Of a stretch of 64,000 nucleotides of DNA, positions 31,842 through 43,075 are shown piece after piece; position 1 is the first letter of the stretch, and the number at the start of each line of letters is the position of its first letter. Origin of the DNA: Jaminaea rosea. Its lineage: Eukaryota > Basidiomycota > Exobasidiomycetes > Microstromatales. Below the pieces are notes generated by a model. That model made no database searches and was not told where the DNA came from. It saw nothing but the letters and a program-made list of their open reading frames with translations. The DNA lies in contig NW_020289979.1 of assembly GCF_003144245.1 (NCBI RefSeq), positions 372,001 to 436,000 of the forward strand. The letters are read 5' to 3'. Both the position numbers and the translations under genes were made by a program.

Positions 31842-33131
31842 ATGGCCTTCTCGAGCAAGAACGCCTTTGCCCTTCTGGGTGGTGAGTAGGGCGCAGCTGC
31901 TGCAAGTCAAGCCTGCGTCTGTTTGGTCACTCACATGAAGGTCCCTCTCCTCCCTCCCCTTTCTACGCTCAGACGACGACGGACCGGCGCCCGTTGCCGC
32001 TGCTCCCAAGGCTGCCGCCCCTGCTGCCCCCGCGGCCGCCCCCCGCAACGTCGTTGGTTCGGGACGAGGTGCTCCCCGTGGTGGTGCTGCCGCTGCTGGC
32101 CCCCGTGGTGGTCAGCGTGCGCCAAGGAACGCCGATGCTGCTGCTGCTGGCGGCGCTGAGGACGGTCAACAGACCCGTGATGCTCGTGGTGAGTTGCAGC
32201 ACAGAGGGCAGCCAAGCTGCGCAGCTCGTGCCCGTATGCGGCCAAGCTGCGGATGTGACAAGTTGGCCGGCTAATGCTGCGAGAGGACCGCATCGAATGC
32301 TCATCATACTGACCTCAACCTGTGTCCTACTCTCGCTTGCAGAGCCTCGCAAGGGACGTGGTGGTGACGGCCGTGGCCGTGGCCGCGGTGGCCGCGGTGC
32401 CAAGGGTGGCCGACTTGACCGTCACTCTCAGACCGACCGAGTGTGAGTTGCCGTGCCCCAACGCTTCTTTTGAGAGTACACGCTGACCAACTTCACACTC
32501 TATTTCCGCCAACAGCGACTCGGAGAAGAACATTCACCAGGGATGGGGCGGTGACGATGGCAAGCGCGAGCTCAAGAACGAGGAGGACGCTGTCGCAGAC
32601 GCCAACGCCGAGGCCACCCCCGCCAACGGCGCTGCTACCCCCGCTACCGTCGAGGGAGACGAGGCTGCCCCCGCTGCTGAGGCCGTCCCCGCTGAGGAGG
32701 TCGACAACACCAAGACGCTCGACGAGTACCTCGCTGACATGGCTGCCAAGAAGGCTACGCTCGGCGGCAAGGCCGTCACTCCCCGCACCGTAGAGGGAGG
32801 CCAGTGGGAGGGCTTCGGCAACAAGGTCGTCAAGTCACAATCGGGCGGCGACGAGTTCTACGCTGCCACCAAGGCGGCCAACGAGCGCAAGCAGCGCGAG
32901 AGGAAGGAGAAGCAGACCCTCGACATTGAGCAGACGTTCAACACTCCCCCCGTCGCCTCGCGCGGTGGACGTGGTGGTGCCCGCGGTGGACGCGGCGGTG
33001 ACTTCGGTGGGCGTGGACGTGGTGAGGGCCGTGGACGTGGTGCCCGTGGTGCCCCCCGTGGCGCTCGTGGTGGAAACGCCGGCCCCAAGGTCAACCTCGA
33101 GGACACTCGCGCTTTCCCCTCGCTCTCGTAA
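31842..33131 (+). CDS. Stm1/Oga1-like ribosome-associated RGG protein (SERBP1 family)
   Basis: RNA- and ribosome-binding protein; family members (yeast Stm1, human SERBP1) clamp idle 80S ribosomes and occupy the mRNA channel. Four exons: 31842-31881, 31973-32188, 32343-32442 and 32516-33131; introns of 91, 154 and 73 nt, all with GTGAGT donors; 323 aa. Starts MAFSSKNAFALLGDDDGPAP. Exon 3 and the junction to exon 4 give RLDRHSQTDRV|DSEKNIHQGWGG, the family hallmark before an acidic stretch. DEYLADMAAKKA and KVVKSQSGGDEFYAATKAA are the HABP4/PAI-RBP1 core, followed by RGG repeats (GRGGARGGRGGDFGGRGRGE) and the end LEDTRAFPSLS. It sits next to two ribosomal protein genes. Confidence 0.9.
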
Positions 33132-33698
33132 GAGGCGAGCCCAAGCAAGCTCACAAGCAATGTGTCGAGGCCGAGAGAGGGTCGGATAGGCAGGATCGGC
33201 TTCCGCAGCACGTCAGCACGTCACCCTTCTTTTCACTCCCTAACAAGCACCGACCAAACAGCCAAACACCCCATCAGCTCATTCTTTCAAAAACAAAGGG
33301 GGCGCGCGTCTCGACTCGTCGCCTCTCCAAGATCCGCAAACAATCGAATCGTCAGTCGCCTCAGTACTTGGGTCTCGTTTCTCCTACTCTCCCTCTACAT
33401 CCATCAACCTTGTCTTCTCTATCCTCCTGCGGCAATTACCTGACCTTCTCGCTTTGCTACGCAATCAAAATCTGCTAAGCAACTTCGACAGGGCGACGTG
33501 CGGGCGACTGCTGGGCCTTGGTGCTCATGTGTCTCTTGACGAGCTTTTCCCAGGATCGCCCACTGACTGGAAGCTCTCTCTTGACGCTGACATCACCTCT
33601 CGCCCCCGTTTCTAGCAGGCAGCCCTTCTTCGTCGCTGCCAAGCTACACAGGACTTGTCAGATGAAGAGATTGAATTCATTGAGCAACCTTGACCCTG
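33132..33698. other. Convergent 3' region
   Basis: 567 bp between the Stm1-like gene and the oxidoreductase gene. Nothing recognised beyond 3' untranslated sequence. Confidence 0.45.
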
Positions 33699-35360
33699 TT
33701 ACACGCATCCGTTCCATCCCAACTCATGCCTCTGCCCCAGGTGCGTCACCTCAACGGGTGGCGTATCCGCCACACGCACCACGAGCTTCCTTCCACCTCC
33801 ACCACCGCTGCCGCCACCGGCAGAAGAAGCGGGACCCGCCCTCCCATCCTTGAGCATCTCTAATCCCCTCCTCACCCCAGCCAAGCCATCTGGCACCACT
33901 TCTGCCTCCACGGGTCGTAGGGAGCCTGAGGCGAGGAGCTCGTAGATGGAGGATAGGAAGGAGGCGGTCCACAGGCGATCCTGGTAGAAGGTGGTGCTGA
34001 AGGAGATGCGGGGTGTGATGACATCTCGGTGGCCATACTTCGTGGCCGAGTCATCCTCCTCTTCGCGCGGTCGCTTGGGGTTGCCTGCCAGGCAGATGAG
34101 TTGTGCAGGCTCCCGTCGAAGCTCATCGTGTGTACCGTGACGATTACGCCTCCACGCCTCGCCCTCAGCCAGTGCGCGAGCACAAAGTGAAGCCGTCGCG
34201 CTGCCCACGCAGTCTAGGCCGTATTTGAGATCACCCTCTTCTTCCTCATTCATCTCCCCAACACCTCCGCACGTCGCCGTCCAGATATCCTCCAGCACCT
34301 GCTCCGTGGATCCGAACCGGTCCACGCACGCATCCACCCTCACGACTCCGCGCAAATACTCAAAGCTGGCAGGTGAGGCTACACTGACTACCTTAAGACC
34401 GGAGAGACGGGCAAGCTGGGCAGCATAGATGCCCGTCACGGTTGCGCCCCCGTAGATGAGCAGCCAGGGTTGCTTGCTGCTGCTACGCAGACGAGAGGAG
34501 CGGCGAGGCGGTGGAGACGGTACTCTTACCTCGCTTCGAGGGTAGAGCCCGCCGCCGAGCTCTGCTGCTCGAGGCAGGTCGAAGAACCAGTGCAAGGCCA
34601 CGCCTGCAGTCACCAATCCTGTGCCTATCGTGGCCGCCTGCTCGTCGCTCACCGTAGCTGCGATGTCTCCTTGAGCATCGGGCAATCTCCCCACAGTGAA
34701 GGCCTTGCAGACACTGTACTCCTGATATGCCCCTGCCCTCCAGTCCCTCGCCGAATCTGTGCACGTCCACACCCTATCCCCCACCTTGAGCCCTGTATCC
34801 CTTGCCACCTCCCCACCCAACTCCTCTACGACTCCGCAGACATCCCTGCCCAGCACCCAGGGCAGCCTGCCGATGCCGAATCGGTAGAGCAGAGACTTGA
34901 AGTCCACGTGATTGAGGCCGACGCATACATTGCGGATGAGGACCTCGTCTGACGATGTGATGGTGGGGCGCGCATGGTTGCGAGAGAGGGAGAAGCAATG
35001 CGCCCAGCCTGAAGAGAGGGTGGGGATGAGAAGAGCCGTTTGAGTTGGTGGAGCAGGCGGTGAGAAGGAGGAAGAGGAAGCAGTGACGTCTTCCTTGGTG
35101 TATGGAAGCTCGCCCAAAGGTGAAGAGGTTGCTGTCTCGCTGACGCTGCTCCTTGCGCTGCTAGAGCTACTGCTGCCAGGTGCTGACGATGAAGAAACGA
35201 GTGGATCGACTTCCACATCTTCTGGCTCCCAACCGAAGGAAATATGCCCGCCGCTGGCCGGCATGAGGTCGACTGGGAAGTCGTACGAATGGGTGTGCTT
35301 AGCGGTGCCAGCAGTTCTGGGCTGCCAGCTGGACGCTGGAGATGCTTCGGCGTGAGCCAT
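33699..35360 (-). CDS. Medium-chain dehydrogenase/reductase, zinc-binding-type oxidoreductase
   Basis: 553 aa, single exon. NAD(P)-dependent reductase fold of the quinone/enoyl reductase branch; substrate unknown. GroES-like domain: LIRNVCVGLNHVDFKSLLYR and GRLPWVLGRDVCGVVEELGG (about 138-180), then LKVGDRVWTC and GAYQEYSVCKAFTVG. Rossmann part: WLLIYGGATVTGIYAAQLAR (about 300-320) and LKVVSVASPASFEYLRG, KYGLDCVGSAT. This matches fungal 'trans-enoyl reductase' or 'zinc-binding dehydrogenase' proteins. The structural-zinc cysteine cluster of alcohol dehydrogenases is not seen, so it is probably zinc-free. The first 110 residues are a Ser-rich extension. It is not inside a biosynthetic cluster: neighbours are housekeeping genes. 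Divergent from the NRAMP gene. Confidence 0.85.
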   Translation of the reverse strand: MAHAEASPASSWQPRTAGTAKHTHSYDFPVDLMPASGGHISFGWEPEDVEVDPLVSSSSAPGSSSSSSARSSVSETATSSPLGELPYTKEDVTASSSSFSPPAPPTQTALLIPTLSSGWAHCFSLSRNHARPTITSSDEVLIRNVCVGLNHVDFKSLLYRFGIGRLPWVLGRDVCGVVEELGGEVARDTGLKVGDRVWTCTDSARDWRAGAYQEYSVCKAFTVGRLPDAQGDIAATVSDEQAATIGTGLVTAGVALHWFFDLPRAAELGGGLYPRSEVRVPSPPPRRSSRLRSSSKQPWLLIYGGATVTGIYAAQLARLSGLKVVSVASPASFEYLRGVVRVDACVDRFGSTEQVLEDIWTATCGGVGEMNEEEEGDLKYGLDCVGSATASLCARALAEGEAWRRNRHGTHDELRREPAQLICLAGNPKRPREEEDDSATKYGHRDVITPRISFSTTFYQDRLWTASFLSSIYELLASGSLRPVEAEVVPDGLAGVRRGLEMLKDGRAGPASSAGGGSGGGGGRKLVVRVADTPPVEVTHLGQRHELGWNGCV

Positions 35361-36270
35361 TGTCGCGTGAGGGCAGTGAAGGGGTCAGACGATCAATGAT
35401 GGGTATGAAGATGTCTATTTTTCTCTTGATGGCTTGTGCGTTGCCATAGCTCTCTCGACCACGCTGACATCGTCTTCCCGTGACGTCGTCGCATCCATTG
35501 CTACTCGCTCGACATCCTCGCCATCGCCCATACGTGATGATCGCCAGAGCCGGCCCTCTTGCGTGCTTCGCGTACGAGCAAGCACGCGCACCCTCGCACG
35601 CGCCCGCAATCTCTCTCGCCCGCTAGCCCTCGCCCTGCGACCCTTCCCCGGCCGTCCGACAGCATTTACTGGGACGAGGGCGGCCGAGCAACCTCGCTTG
35701 TCAAAGGCCGTCTTCGAAGCCAGCCTCGTGGTTCTCGTTTTCGGACACTTTTCTCTATTCATCGATACGGGGGGCACGAGAGGGGACCTCGGGCCCAAAC
35801 GGACGGCTTCGCGGCATCCTCGTCGTCACAATTGTTTGATGAGCCAGGCCGAAGATGCATTGATCGCGGCCAGAGGAAGCTTTTCCCCTTAAGCCATGCC
35901 ATACCTCTGTCCACGTCAGTGAGCGCGGAATGCAGAGATGTGGCCCTTGGTCAATCGCCGCCTGGCCGCTGAGGAGGCGCGGAGCAGGGAGAGTCGCGGA
36001 GTGAGTGAGGGCGGAGAGCGGGGTCACGCAGGACGCTTGGCTTGGAAATTGACCGGGCAGAGTCGGAGACCCTCGCCGTCAATGAGTCCAATATCACTCC
36101 TTGGCAATCAGACCATTCCGTCAAAGAAAGCAGCCTATCAGGACAGGGCAGAACACTGGTCCTCGTCTCCCTCGCCGTAGCGCATAGCATACAAGGAAGG
36201 CAGGTTGTGGCTTCTCCTTTCTCCCTCTTGCACCAACCCCCTTCTGACATCGACATCGGCGCGCACCACC
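35361..36270. other. Divergent promoter, oxidoreductase / NRAMP transporter
   Basis: 910 bp, one of the longest non-coding stretches of the window. Several overlapping frames exist on both strands (for example 35434-35972) but look like random GC-rich frames. No RNA gene or repeat recognised. Confidence 0.45.
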
Positions 36271-38733
36271 ATGAACTACGCCTCGCCCTTCTCGACGACG
36301 CCCCTTCGCGGGCCCTTGCCTGTCCTCAATCGCGCAGAGTCATCTTGGCGCAGCGACCAGGATGGTATTCAGATGCTCAGGCGGCCCTCGAGACCTGGAG
36401 ACGAGGACGATGCGATCGATGTCAAAACGAAGACTGCAGACGATCCTCAGGATGGAGGAGGAGGACAACCGCCAGGAGCAGGCAGCGATAGCGGCATAGC
36501 CACCGTGCTTCGTCGAGGCCGAGGGGGAGGTCAGCAGCAGCGGCAAGGAGATTCTGCTCGGTACTTAGCCGATCGCCCGCCAAAGGGACGATGGGACAAG
36601 TTCAAGTGGTTCCTCAAGATGCAGCTCAAGTATCTCGGGCCTGGTATTACCATGAGCGTCGCATACTGTGATCCGTGAGTAGGCGCCATACCAGCATACA
36701 CGATGACTGCTAGCAGCGCAGCATGCTGATTATCTGCCCTCTGGCTCGCGCTTCGCAGCGGCAACTGGTCGACTGACCTACAAGCCGGCAGTCAATTCGG
36801 GTACCCGCTCCTCTTCGTCATCCTCCTCACGGGCATCTTCGGTATCATCCTCCAAGTCCTCTCGCTCCGAATGGGAATCGTCTGCAACGAGGATCTCGCT
36901 GTCCTCACGCGTCGCTGGGTCATGAGCATTGGCAAGAGCAAGAAGCCCGTAGCCATCAATCGTGACCGCTCTCAGTCCCCCTCACCCTCGCCGATGACCG
37001 TTGAGGACCCTAGCACATCCACTTCGACACGTCACTCAGTGTGGGCGCACAGGAGCCGAGTAGGGCTACTGTGGACCCTCTACCTCGTAGCAGAGGGAGC
37101 TATCATCTGCACAGAGCTGGCCGAGCTAGTCGGCTCGGCCATCGCTCTCACGCTCCTCTTCCCCAAGCTGCCTCTCTGGGGAGGCGTCCTCATCACCTCG
37201 GCGGACGTCTTCCTCATCCTCTTCATCTACCGCCCAGACACCAAGGGACTCCGAGCCTTTGAGTTCTGCATCGGAGTGCTGGTGCTTATCGTCATCAGCT
37301 GCTTGGTGGCGTTGGTGGTCAAGGTCGAGCCGCACTGGCCCGACGTCTTCCACGGCTATCTGCCCTCGGCCGCCGTTGTGGGACCGCAGGCACTGTACGT
37401 GGGCATCGGTATCTTGGGAGCTACGTGTATGCCGCATGGCTTGTTTTTGGGTAGTCACTTTGCCATGTTCGAGCGAGAGGAGCACACAGACAGGGAGGCC
37501 GAAGTCACTGCCGCGCAAGAGCGCAGGGAGCGTCGTCATGACCATGACACTGCGAGCAACTGCGAGGCACAGCGAGAGGCCCAGCACGTCCTCCCTGTCC
37601 CATCCTCAACGTCTACGGTGGCGGACAAGGGGACAAGGGCACGTCGCCTCCGCAGCACCATGCATCGCCTTGCGCGTCGTATTCCTGGAGTCGACCCTTC
37701 AGTATTAGGGATCACTACGCCGGAGGAGGAGCAGGCGGCTGCCAAAGCCAGAGGTGCCACGCCACCCCCACCTCGCCCTCCTCCGACTCTTCGTTCCCTC
37801 AATAGGCGCCTCCTCCACTCCACCATAGACGTCACCGCCTCGATGATTCTCTTTGCCCTCACGACTAATTCCGCCCTCCTCATCGTGGCAGCCCAAGCCT
37901 TCTACTTTGGGCTGGACGGCTCACCTGCCAACGAGACGCACGGCAACGTGGTAGTTGGCGACCTATTCGAAGCCTTCGATCTCCTCTCCTCGCGCCTCAA
38001 CCACGCCTCCGCCATCCTCTTTGCCGTCGCCCTCCTCGCAGCAGGCCAGTCTGCATCTATCACCGTCACGCTTGCAGGGCAGGTCATCTCCGAGGGAATG
38101 ATCAAGTGGCGGACGAACCCATTCTTGAGGCGCTGCTTGACGAGGGGTATCACACTCATCCCCAGCTTTGTCGTTGCGGCGGCAGTGGGGCGAGGTGGAC
38201 TCGATAGGATGTTGGTGGCTAGCCAGGTGGCATTGAGTATGGCGCTGCCCTTTGTGCTTGCGCCGTTGCTTGTGATCACGGCGCAGGAGAAGTGGATGGT
38301 GGTGAAAATCCGGGATGCGGGCGAGGCGGGCGAGGAAGATGACGCAACTGGGCAGCACGAGGAGGCTGCTCCTCAAGCTACGCAGACGACAGATGGTGCA
38401 GGTGTGCGGCAGAGCGCAAGCTCGTGGTGGACTCGCCTCACGCGCGGCCGCGGTAAGCCTCAGCAGCGCCGTCGTCTCTCCTTCTCGCTGCGACCTGAAC
38501 ATACCCGCTCCTCCTCGTCACTCTCGTCCTCTTCATCTGAGGACGAGCGCGAAGGGCGGGAAGCACTACCCGCTGCCGCCGTCACCGGTGCCCCGTCTCG
38601 CATGATCACGGTAGTCCACTACGCGAGCAGCTGGCCCCTCGTTGCGGTCACGGCAGCCATCTTCACCTTGATCGTCCTGTGTGACGGCTTTGTACTCATT
38701 ACCACGGCGCTAGGCACAGGGGGTGCCGCCTGA
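36271..38733 (+). CDS. NRAMP-family divalent metal transporter (Smf type)
   Basis: Proton-coupled Mn2+/Fe2+ importer of plasma membrane or endosome/vacuole. Exons 36271-36674 and 36759-38733; intron 36675-36758 (84 nt, GTGAGT...TTCGCAG, splitting a Pro codon CC|C); 792 aa versus about 550-575 for yeast Smf1/2. The intron falls inside the metal-binding motif: AYCDP|GNWSTDLQAGSQFGY, so DPGN is residues 134-137. The second metal-binding motif is CMPHGLFLGSHFAMFER (Met359-Pro-His). AGQSASITVTLAGQVISEGM and ASQVALSMALPFVLAPLLVI are the later helices. Extra length comes from a disordered N-terminus, a Ser/Pro loop after the second helix (RDRSQSPSPSPMTVEDPSTS), a long loop near 385-450 and a Ser-rich insert before the last helix. 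Start codon chosen at MNYASPFSTTPLRGP. Confidence 0.93.
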
Positions 38734-39071
38734 TCATATCTCGTTCTTTCCTCTCCATTGTCCTGTATCAATAGATTATACTCATCTCTTCGCTCTCGCA
38801 AAGGGCGTCCACGCAGTAGCAGCACCTCAGAAGGGGGGACGCACACGTTAGCCGTTGGTCACGTAGCAGTAGCAGAGATCATTCAATAATATTGACAATG
38901 TACTTGTACATCATTGCGCGCATGAGTCCGTGGGGCGACCTTGCGCGTCTTCTGCTGCAGTGCGGAGGTGATGGTATTGCCTGGTACTACCTGCGCTGCT
39001 CATCCATCATCACGATGATCATCAATAATGCTCTCTCAAGCTCTTCGACCTTAGATGTCTCGATGACGCGA
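38734..39071. other. Convergent 3' region, NRAMP gene / ERG6
   Basis: 338 bp, AT-richer than its surroundings (TTCAATAATATTGACAATGT near 38881). 3' untranslated tails of two convergent genes. Confidence 0.45.
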
Positions 39072-40221
39072 CTACTTGCGACAGACAAAGAGCATCATAG
39101 GGGTGAAGAGTCCGGACTTGCCTCCCTCTACGAGCGCCGCACCAGCAATCTTCAGCTGCTCCCCAACGTCGTGCGTACCCTTGGGAGCCAAGCCGATGCG
39201 CTCAAAGACGCTGACGGCGGTTTGCGTCACCCAGGTGCCTGCGCGCGTCATCCTCCAAGCCGTGAAGACGTCCCAAAGGGACTGGCATTGGCGCAAGTCA
39301 CCTTGGAGAGGGTAGTACCACGGGAGCGGGTCGTCGCCCGCCGCCAGGTCCTCGTCGCGCTCGACTTTAAATCCAACCTCCTTGAGCGCCGCACGAGTGA
39401 CCTTGATGTCTCGCATCTCAGGAATTCCATCTCCCACCTCGATACCGTGAGCGATCCTGCGGTGCTCCGCGTTCGTCTTGTCGTAGCTGTCGGTCATGCA
39501 CCACTCGTACACGCCAAAGACACCCTGGGGCTTGAGGACCTTCTTGATCTCGCCGTAGATGCCAGCGGCAGAGGGGGCGTGGCAAGTGGCCTCGATGGCG
39601 TAGACTGCGTCGAAAGCGTTGGGGCCGAACTGCTCCTCGAGCTTCATGAAGTCGCCCTTGACGAAGGAGACTTGATTCTCGAGGCCAGCGTCCTTGGTCA
39701 TCTTTTGAGCGAGGGAGACCTGGTACTCATTGTTGTTGAGACCCACAACTTGGACACCGGCGAAGCGGGCAATCTCGCGGGCAGGGCCGCCAACGCCACA
39801 TCTGTGGGCGTAGAGAAGAAGAGAGAGGTCAGCGAAAAGTCTTTGACGATGCCCCTCGGCGCGTTTGTGGTGCTCACCCGACATCCAGCACCTTCATACC
39901 AGGCTTGAGCTGCATCGAAAGGGCGAGGTAGTGCTCATGCCTCGCAAGGGCCTGCCTGAAGGGCTCGCCCTTGAAGAACTTGCAGAAGTGGAAGCTGGTG
40001 CCCCATCCGTACATGTAGAGGCTCGTGGCACCATCGTAGTAGCCGTTGACGACGTCCTTGTACTGGTTGAGGCGCTTGGCCATTTCACTCTCGCCGTCGT
40101 CCTTGGAATCCTTCTTCCAGAACTTGGAGTAGTCCTCGATACCCTTGAGGTTGCGCTTGCCAGCGACGGTGGAGCCATTGGTGTTCACCGAGGAGCTGGT
40201 GCCGGTGGCGGTGGGAGCCAT
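39072..40221 (-). CDS. ERG6: Sterol 24-C-methyltransferase
   Basis: SAM-dependent enzyme of ergosterol synthesis (zymosterol to fecosterol), at the ER and lipid droplets. Exons 40221-39878 and 39801-39072; intron 39802-39877 (76 nt, GTGAGC...CCACAG, splitting a Gly codon GG|A); 357 aa. The intron cuts the SAM-binding motif I, restored as VLDVG|CGVGGPAREIARF (about 111-128). The sterol-binding hallmark is present: YMYGWGTSFHFCKFFKGEPF. AVYAIEATCHAP matches the family's YAIEATCHAP, and GVYEWCMTDSYD follows. RMTRAGTWVTQTAVSVFERI and LFTPMMLFVCRK close the protein. Assignment is secure. Confidence 0.97.
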
Positions 40222-40991
40222 TGTGAAGGAGTGGGGCTGCGGGTACAGAGTGAGGGGGGAAGGGGGCGGGGCCGGGCGTGTGAGCCAGCCTATTCTGATT
40301 GACGCTTGCTTTTATCCTGCTTTGCTCGTCGCTTCCTCTCGCTCTCGCTCCCGCTCTTTGATCAGGGACTTGAATGGGATATTGGCCTCCACGAAGGGAG
40401 AAGCGCGACCCCCTTCACCCCCGAAAGGGCAAGAGGATCGCACCCCTCCTCCTGGTCAGGCAAAACGGTTTGCAGACCTTTGTGTTTTTTCATCCTTCTA
40501 GAGACTGCCTCTACCAAGCTTTGTCTTGTCGTACTCACAGTGTTGGTAGGGAGCGTGCGGGTTCGAGGGAAGAGGAGAAGGGAATAAATTGGTATCGACG
40601 AGAGGAAGAAGTTGGCGCACGGCTGAACCTCAATCAATCGTCTCCTCCGCCCCTCTGGGAAGCAGTCGGTCGCTCTGTCTCGCTGCAGCCGGGACGAAGA
40701 AGCCTTGACTTTCTGTCATGCAGCGGGCAAAGCAACACAGCCTCGCTGCCGCCCGCCCTGGATGCGGCTGTGGCTGCTCTGGGCCAGCTTCCATGCTACG
40801 CGATTCCGCCCGCGAGCAGGCAGCGCGAAATCGTTCACCGACGCCTAGCCTGGCTCATCAAGGTCAAGGCAAGACCTGAGATCATCAATGCTGTTCAACG
40901 TGACCGCAGGAAGAGGTAATATAGCGTTGAGGAGCAGACATAGAGCCCAAAGATCAAATCAAGACAGGCTGTGGTTCGCCACACTAGCGCC
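40222..40991. other. Intergenic region upstream of ERG6
   Basis: 770 bp: ERG6 promoter and the 3' tail of the cyclase gene, which lies on the same strand. The + strand frame 40374-40919 (181 codons) has no recognisable domain and is treated as chance. Confidence 0.45.
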
Positions 40992-42577
40992 TTAGAACGT
41001 CGCCCCCGCGTTAGCCGTGCTCGCGACACCACCCCACAAGTTGAGCGGCCAAGACGAGAAGTAGAACGTCCAGCGTCGGTTGCTCAAGCAATGATGCGTC
41101 AGATCCTCGAGATCGAACATCTCACCGATGGGCATTCCCCACATTGCGCTGTGGCGGCGAAGGAGGATCAGAAGATCAGCCTTTTCATTCTTCTTCATCG
41201 AATCGGCGCCCGAGGCCGCCTCACTCACAGGAGCGTCTCGTGTAAATGGGTCTGGCCCAGTGGGCAAGGCCATCTTTCCAAAGCAGGCGCGTCACTCGCC
41301 ACAGCAGCAAAATGATTGTCCCACAGCCACTCGAGCATCGCATCGCCTTGCTCGATGCCGACGTACCCCTTCTTGCCCGTGGCACCATCGCGACGCTCCG
41401 CGTCTGAGGAGTTGTAGTAGCGGTACGTCCAGCCAGTGCGGATGATCAGGATGTCGCTGCGGGCGCCGGAGAAGATGAGGCCTCGTCAGCGCCGCAGGAC
41501 GGGATCGTCTCGTCAACAAGTCGTCTCGCGCACTCACCCTTGCCTGAACCTTACGCCCTGCGCCCTCGCGCAATCCCTCAGCTGATCCAGCGTGATGGCG
41601 TTCGTAGTTGCAGGATCATAGGGCGGCTTCCCCTCATTATTCCTACACAGATAGCCCCAAACATCCAGGAGCACCCCTCTCCCCGCGATGCCCTTCTGCG
41701 CCCATGCCTGGATCCCCAAGTCAGGTCCTCTCTCTCCTCGAGGATCGACCGGGCGATCCGGGTTAGCAAAGGAATCGTGAATCTCCTTGCGGCTCCGCCC
41801 ACCATAGTAGCAATTGAGTGACAGATGACCAAAGTGGCTCAAACCATCCCACTGAGATCCTGCTTGCAGGTTTAGCGCGATCTCATCGTCCGCCAAAGGC
41901 ATGCCCTCCTGATCACTACGATCCTCGACGGCTTCCCCCGCCACGCGGCGCTCGTGTAATGCCGCCTCCCTCCTCTCGGCGTACTGCGGACCCTGCTTCC
42001 CCCTCGCTGTATGCTCCACGCCCTTGCGGCCGAAAGCAGCATGAAGAGGCAAGTGCATCGGCCAGCTCAAGGTCACACAGACACCTGTGCGAATCTCCTC
42101 CTTTGCGGCTCTCGCGCGCACAGGTGCTGTCAGCATGTTTAAAGTGCCCAGCTGGTCCCCCTGGCCCCAGACTGACCAGGCACAGCCAGGGAAGCCTCCT
42201 TCGGAGGGGAGGTCACGAAAGCGAGGGAGACGCTCCCACTGTTTGGCTTCGGCGTGAGGGTGGGAGTGTTGCCCGCTGTAGTTGTTCTGCGACGAGTGTT
42301 GTCGGATCGACGTCGGAGATCCGACTGCGCCGCCTAGCTGGCGGGAGATACTTAGCAGACGGTCGGCTGGAGAGGAGGCGTGAGAGGAGGAAGGAGAGGA
42401 TGAAGTAGCCTGCGAAGGGGTAGAAGACGTCGGAGCGCCTACGCGATAGTACTTTGGAGTCATGCTCGCGCCGAGGGCGCCAGCGATGCGTGAGATGCGA
42501 TGTCGTGTGGATTCGTCGTGATGGTCATGGTGGCTGCCGCTGCCGCTGCCACCGCTGCTTCCTCTGTTCGAGCTCAT
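40992..42577 (-). CDS. Cyclase-family protein (kynurenine-formamidase-like fold)
   Basis: Member of the 'putative cyclase' family (PF04199 type); reaction unknown in fungi. Three exons: 42577-41538, 41456-41229 and 41148-40992; introns 41457-41537 (81 nt) and 41149-41228 (80 nt); 474 aa. Exon 1: WSVWGQGDQLGTLNMLTAPV, then LNLQAGSQWDGLSHFGH and GRGVLLDVWGYL. Across junction 1: QGVRFRQ|GDILIIRTGWTYRYYNS. Exon 2: DAMLEWLWDNHFAAVASDAP and HLHETLL. Exon 3: AMWGMPIGEMFDLEDLTHHC and WTFYFSSWPLNLWGGVAST. All are hallmarks of the fungal branch. In place of the bacterial HxGTHxDxxxH metal motif it has QAGSQWDGLSH: the Asp and last His remain, the first two His do not. The first 130 residues are a Ser/His-rich extension. 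Confidence 0.9.
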
Positions 42578-43075
42578 CTTGACGACGACTATCTTGATGG
42601 TAGGGTATGGTACGGGGAGAAGGACAAAGAGGAGTAGGCTGCTCGGCTGACTGAGTCGCCGTCCATTATGCGTGAATCCGGCACAACGCTTGTAAAACAG
42701 ACGGCACGGCCGTGGAGCGGAGCCCCGCACTCTGGGCACATGCACGGACCTGAGACGCGCGACACTCGGCGCTCGATGTTCCTCCCCTGTCTCGAACGAC
42801 AGCATCCCCCATCTCATGTCTCGGGCCCTCGACGGCAAGTGGGACGGTGATGACGAGAGCCGAATCGAAACAAGGGGCTGTCATGACCTCGTTGTGGGTA
42901 TTTGGATGATATTGCCGAAGCGAGAGGATCTACACGACAGAATGAACAACATGAAAGGGGATCGATCGACAAAAGGACGGCAAAGAGCTGTGCTCAGGCC
43001 GATCATTCAGCTCGGAGTAGAGGCACTCGATTGAAGTCCCGCGATGTACTATTCGCCATTCCCCCAGCTGACCCT
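42578..43075. other. Spacer between CMR1 3' end and cyclase gene
   Basis: About 500 bp on the same transcription direction; contains the cyclase promoter. The frame of cyclase exon 1 stays open upstream to 42838 but lacks a better start. Confidence 0.45.

Noticed and set aside
38892-39908. 338-codon + strand frame over ERG6
   Set aside because: Antisense shadow of ERG6 exon 2; its product has no recognisable motif while the minus strand codes a full sterol methyltransferase.
40555-40572. GGTTCGAGGG resembling a tRNA B box
   Set aside because: Does not match the full GGTTCGANNCC consensus, and no A box or cloverleaf is present nearby.
40374-40919. 181-codon + strand frame upstream of ERG6
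   Set aside because: No domain, no signal and no supporting splice structure; lies in the ERG6 promoter. Kept as non-coding, though a lineage-specific gene cannot be fully excluded.
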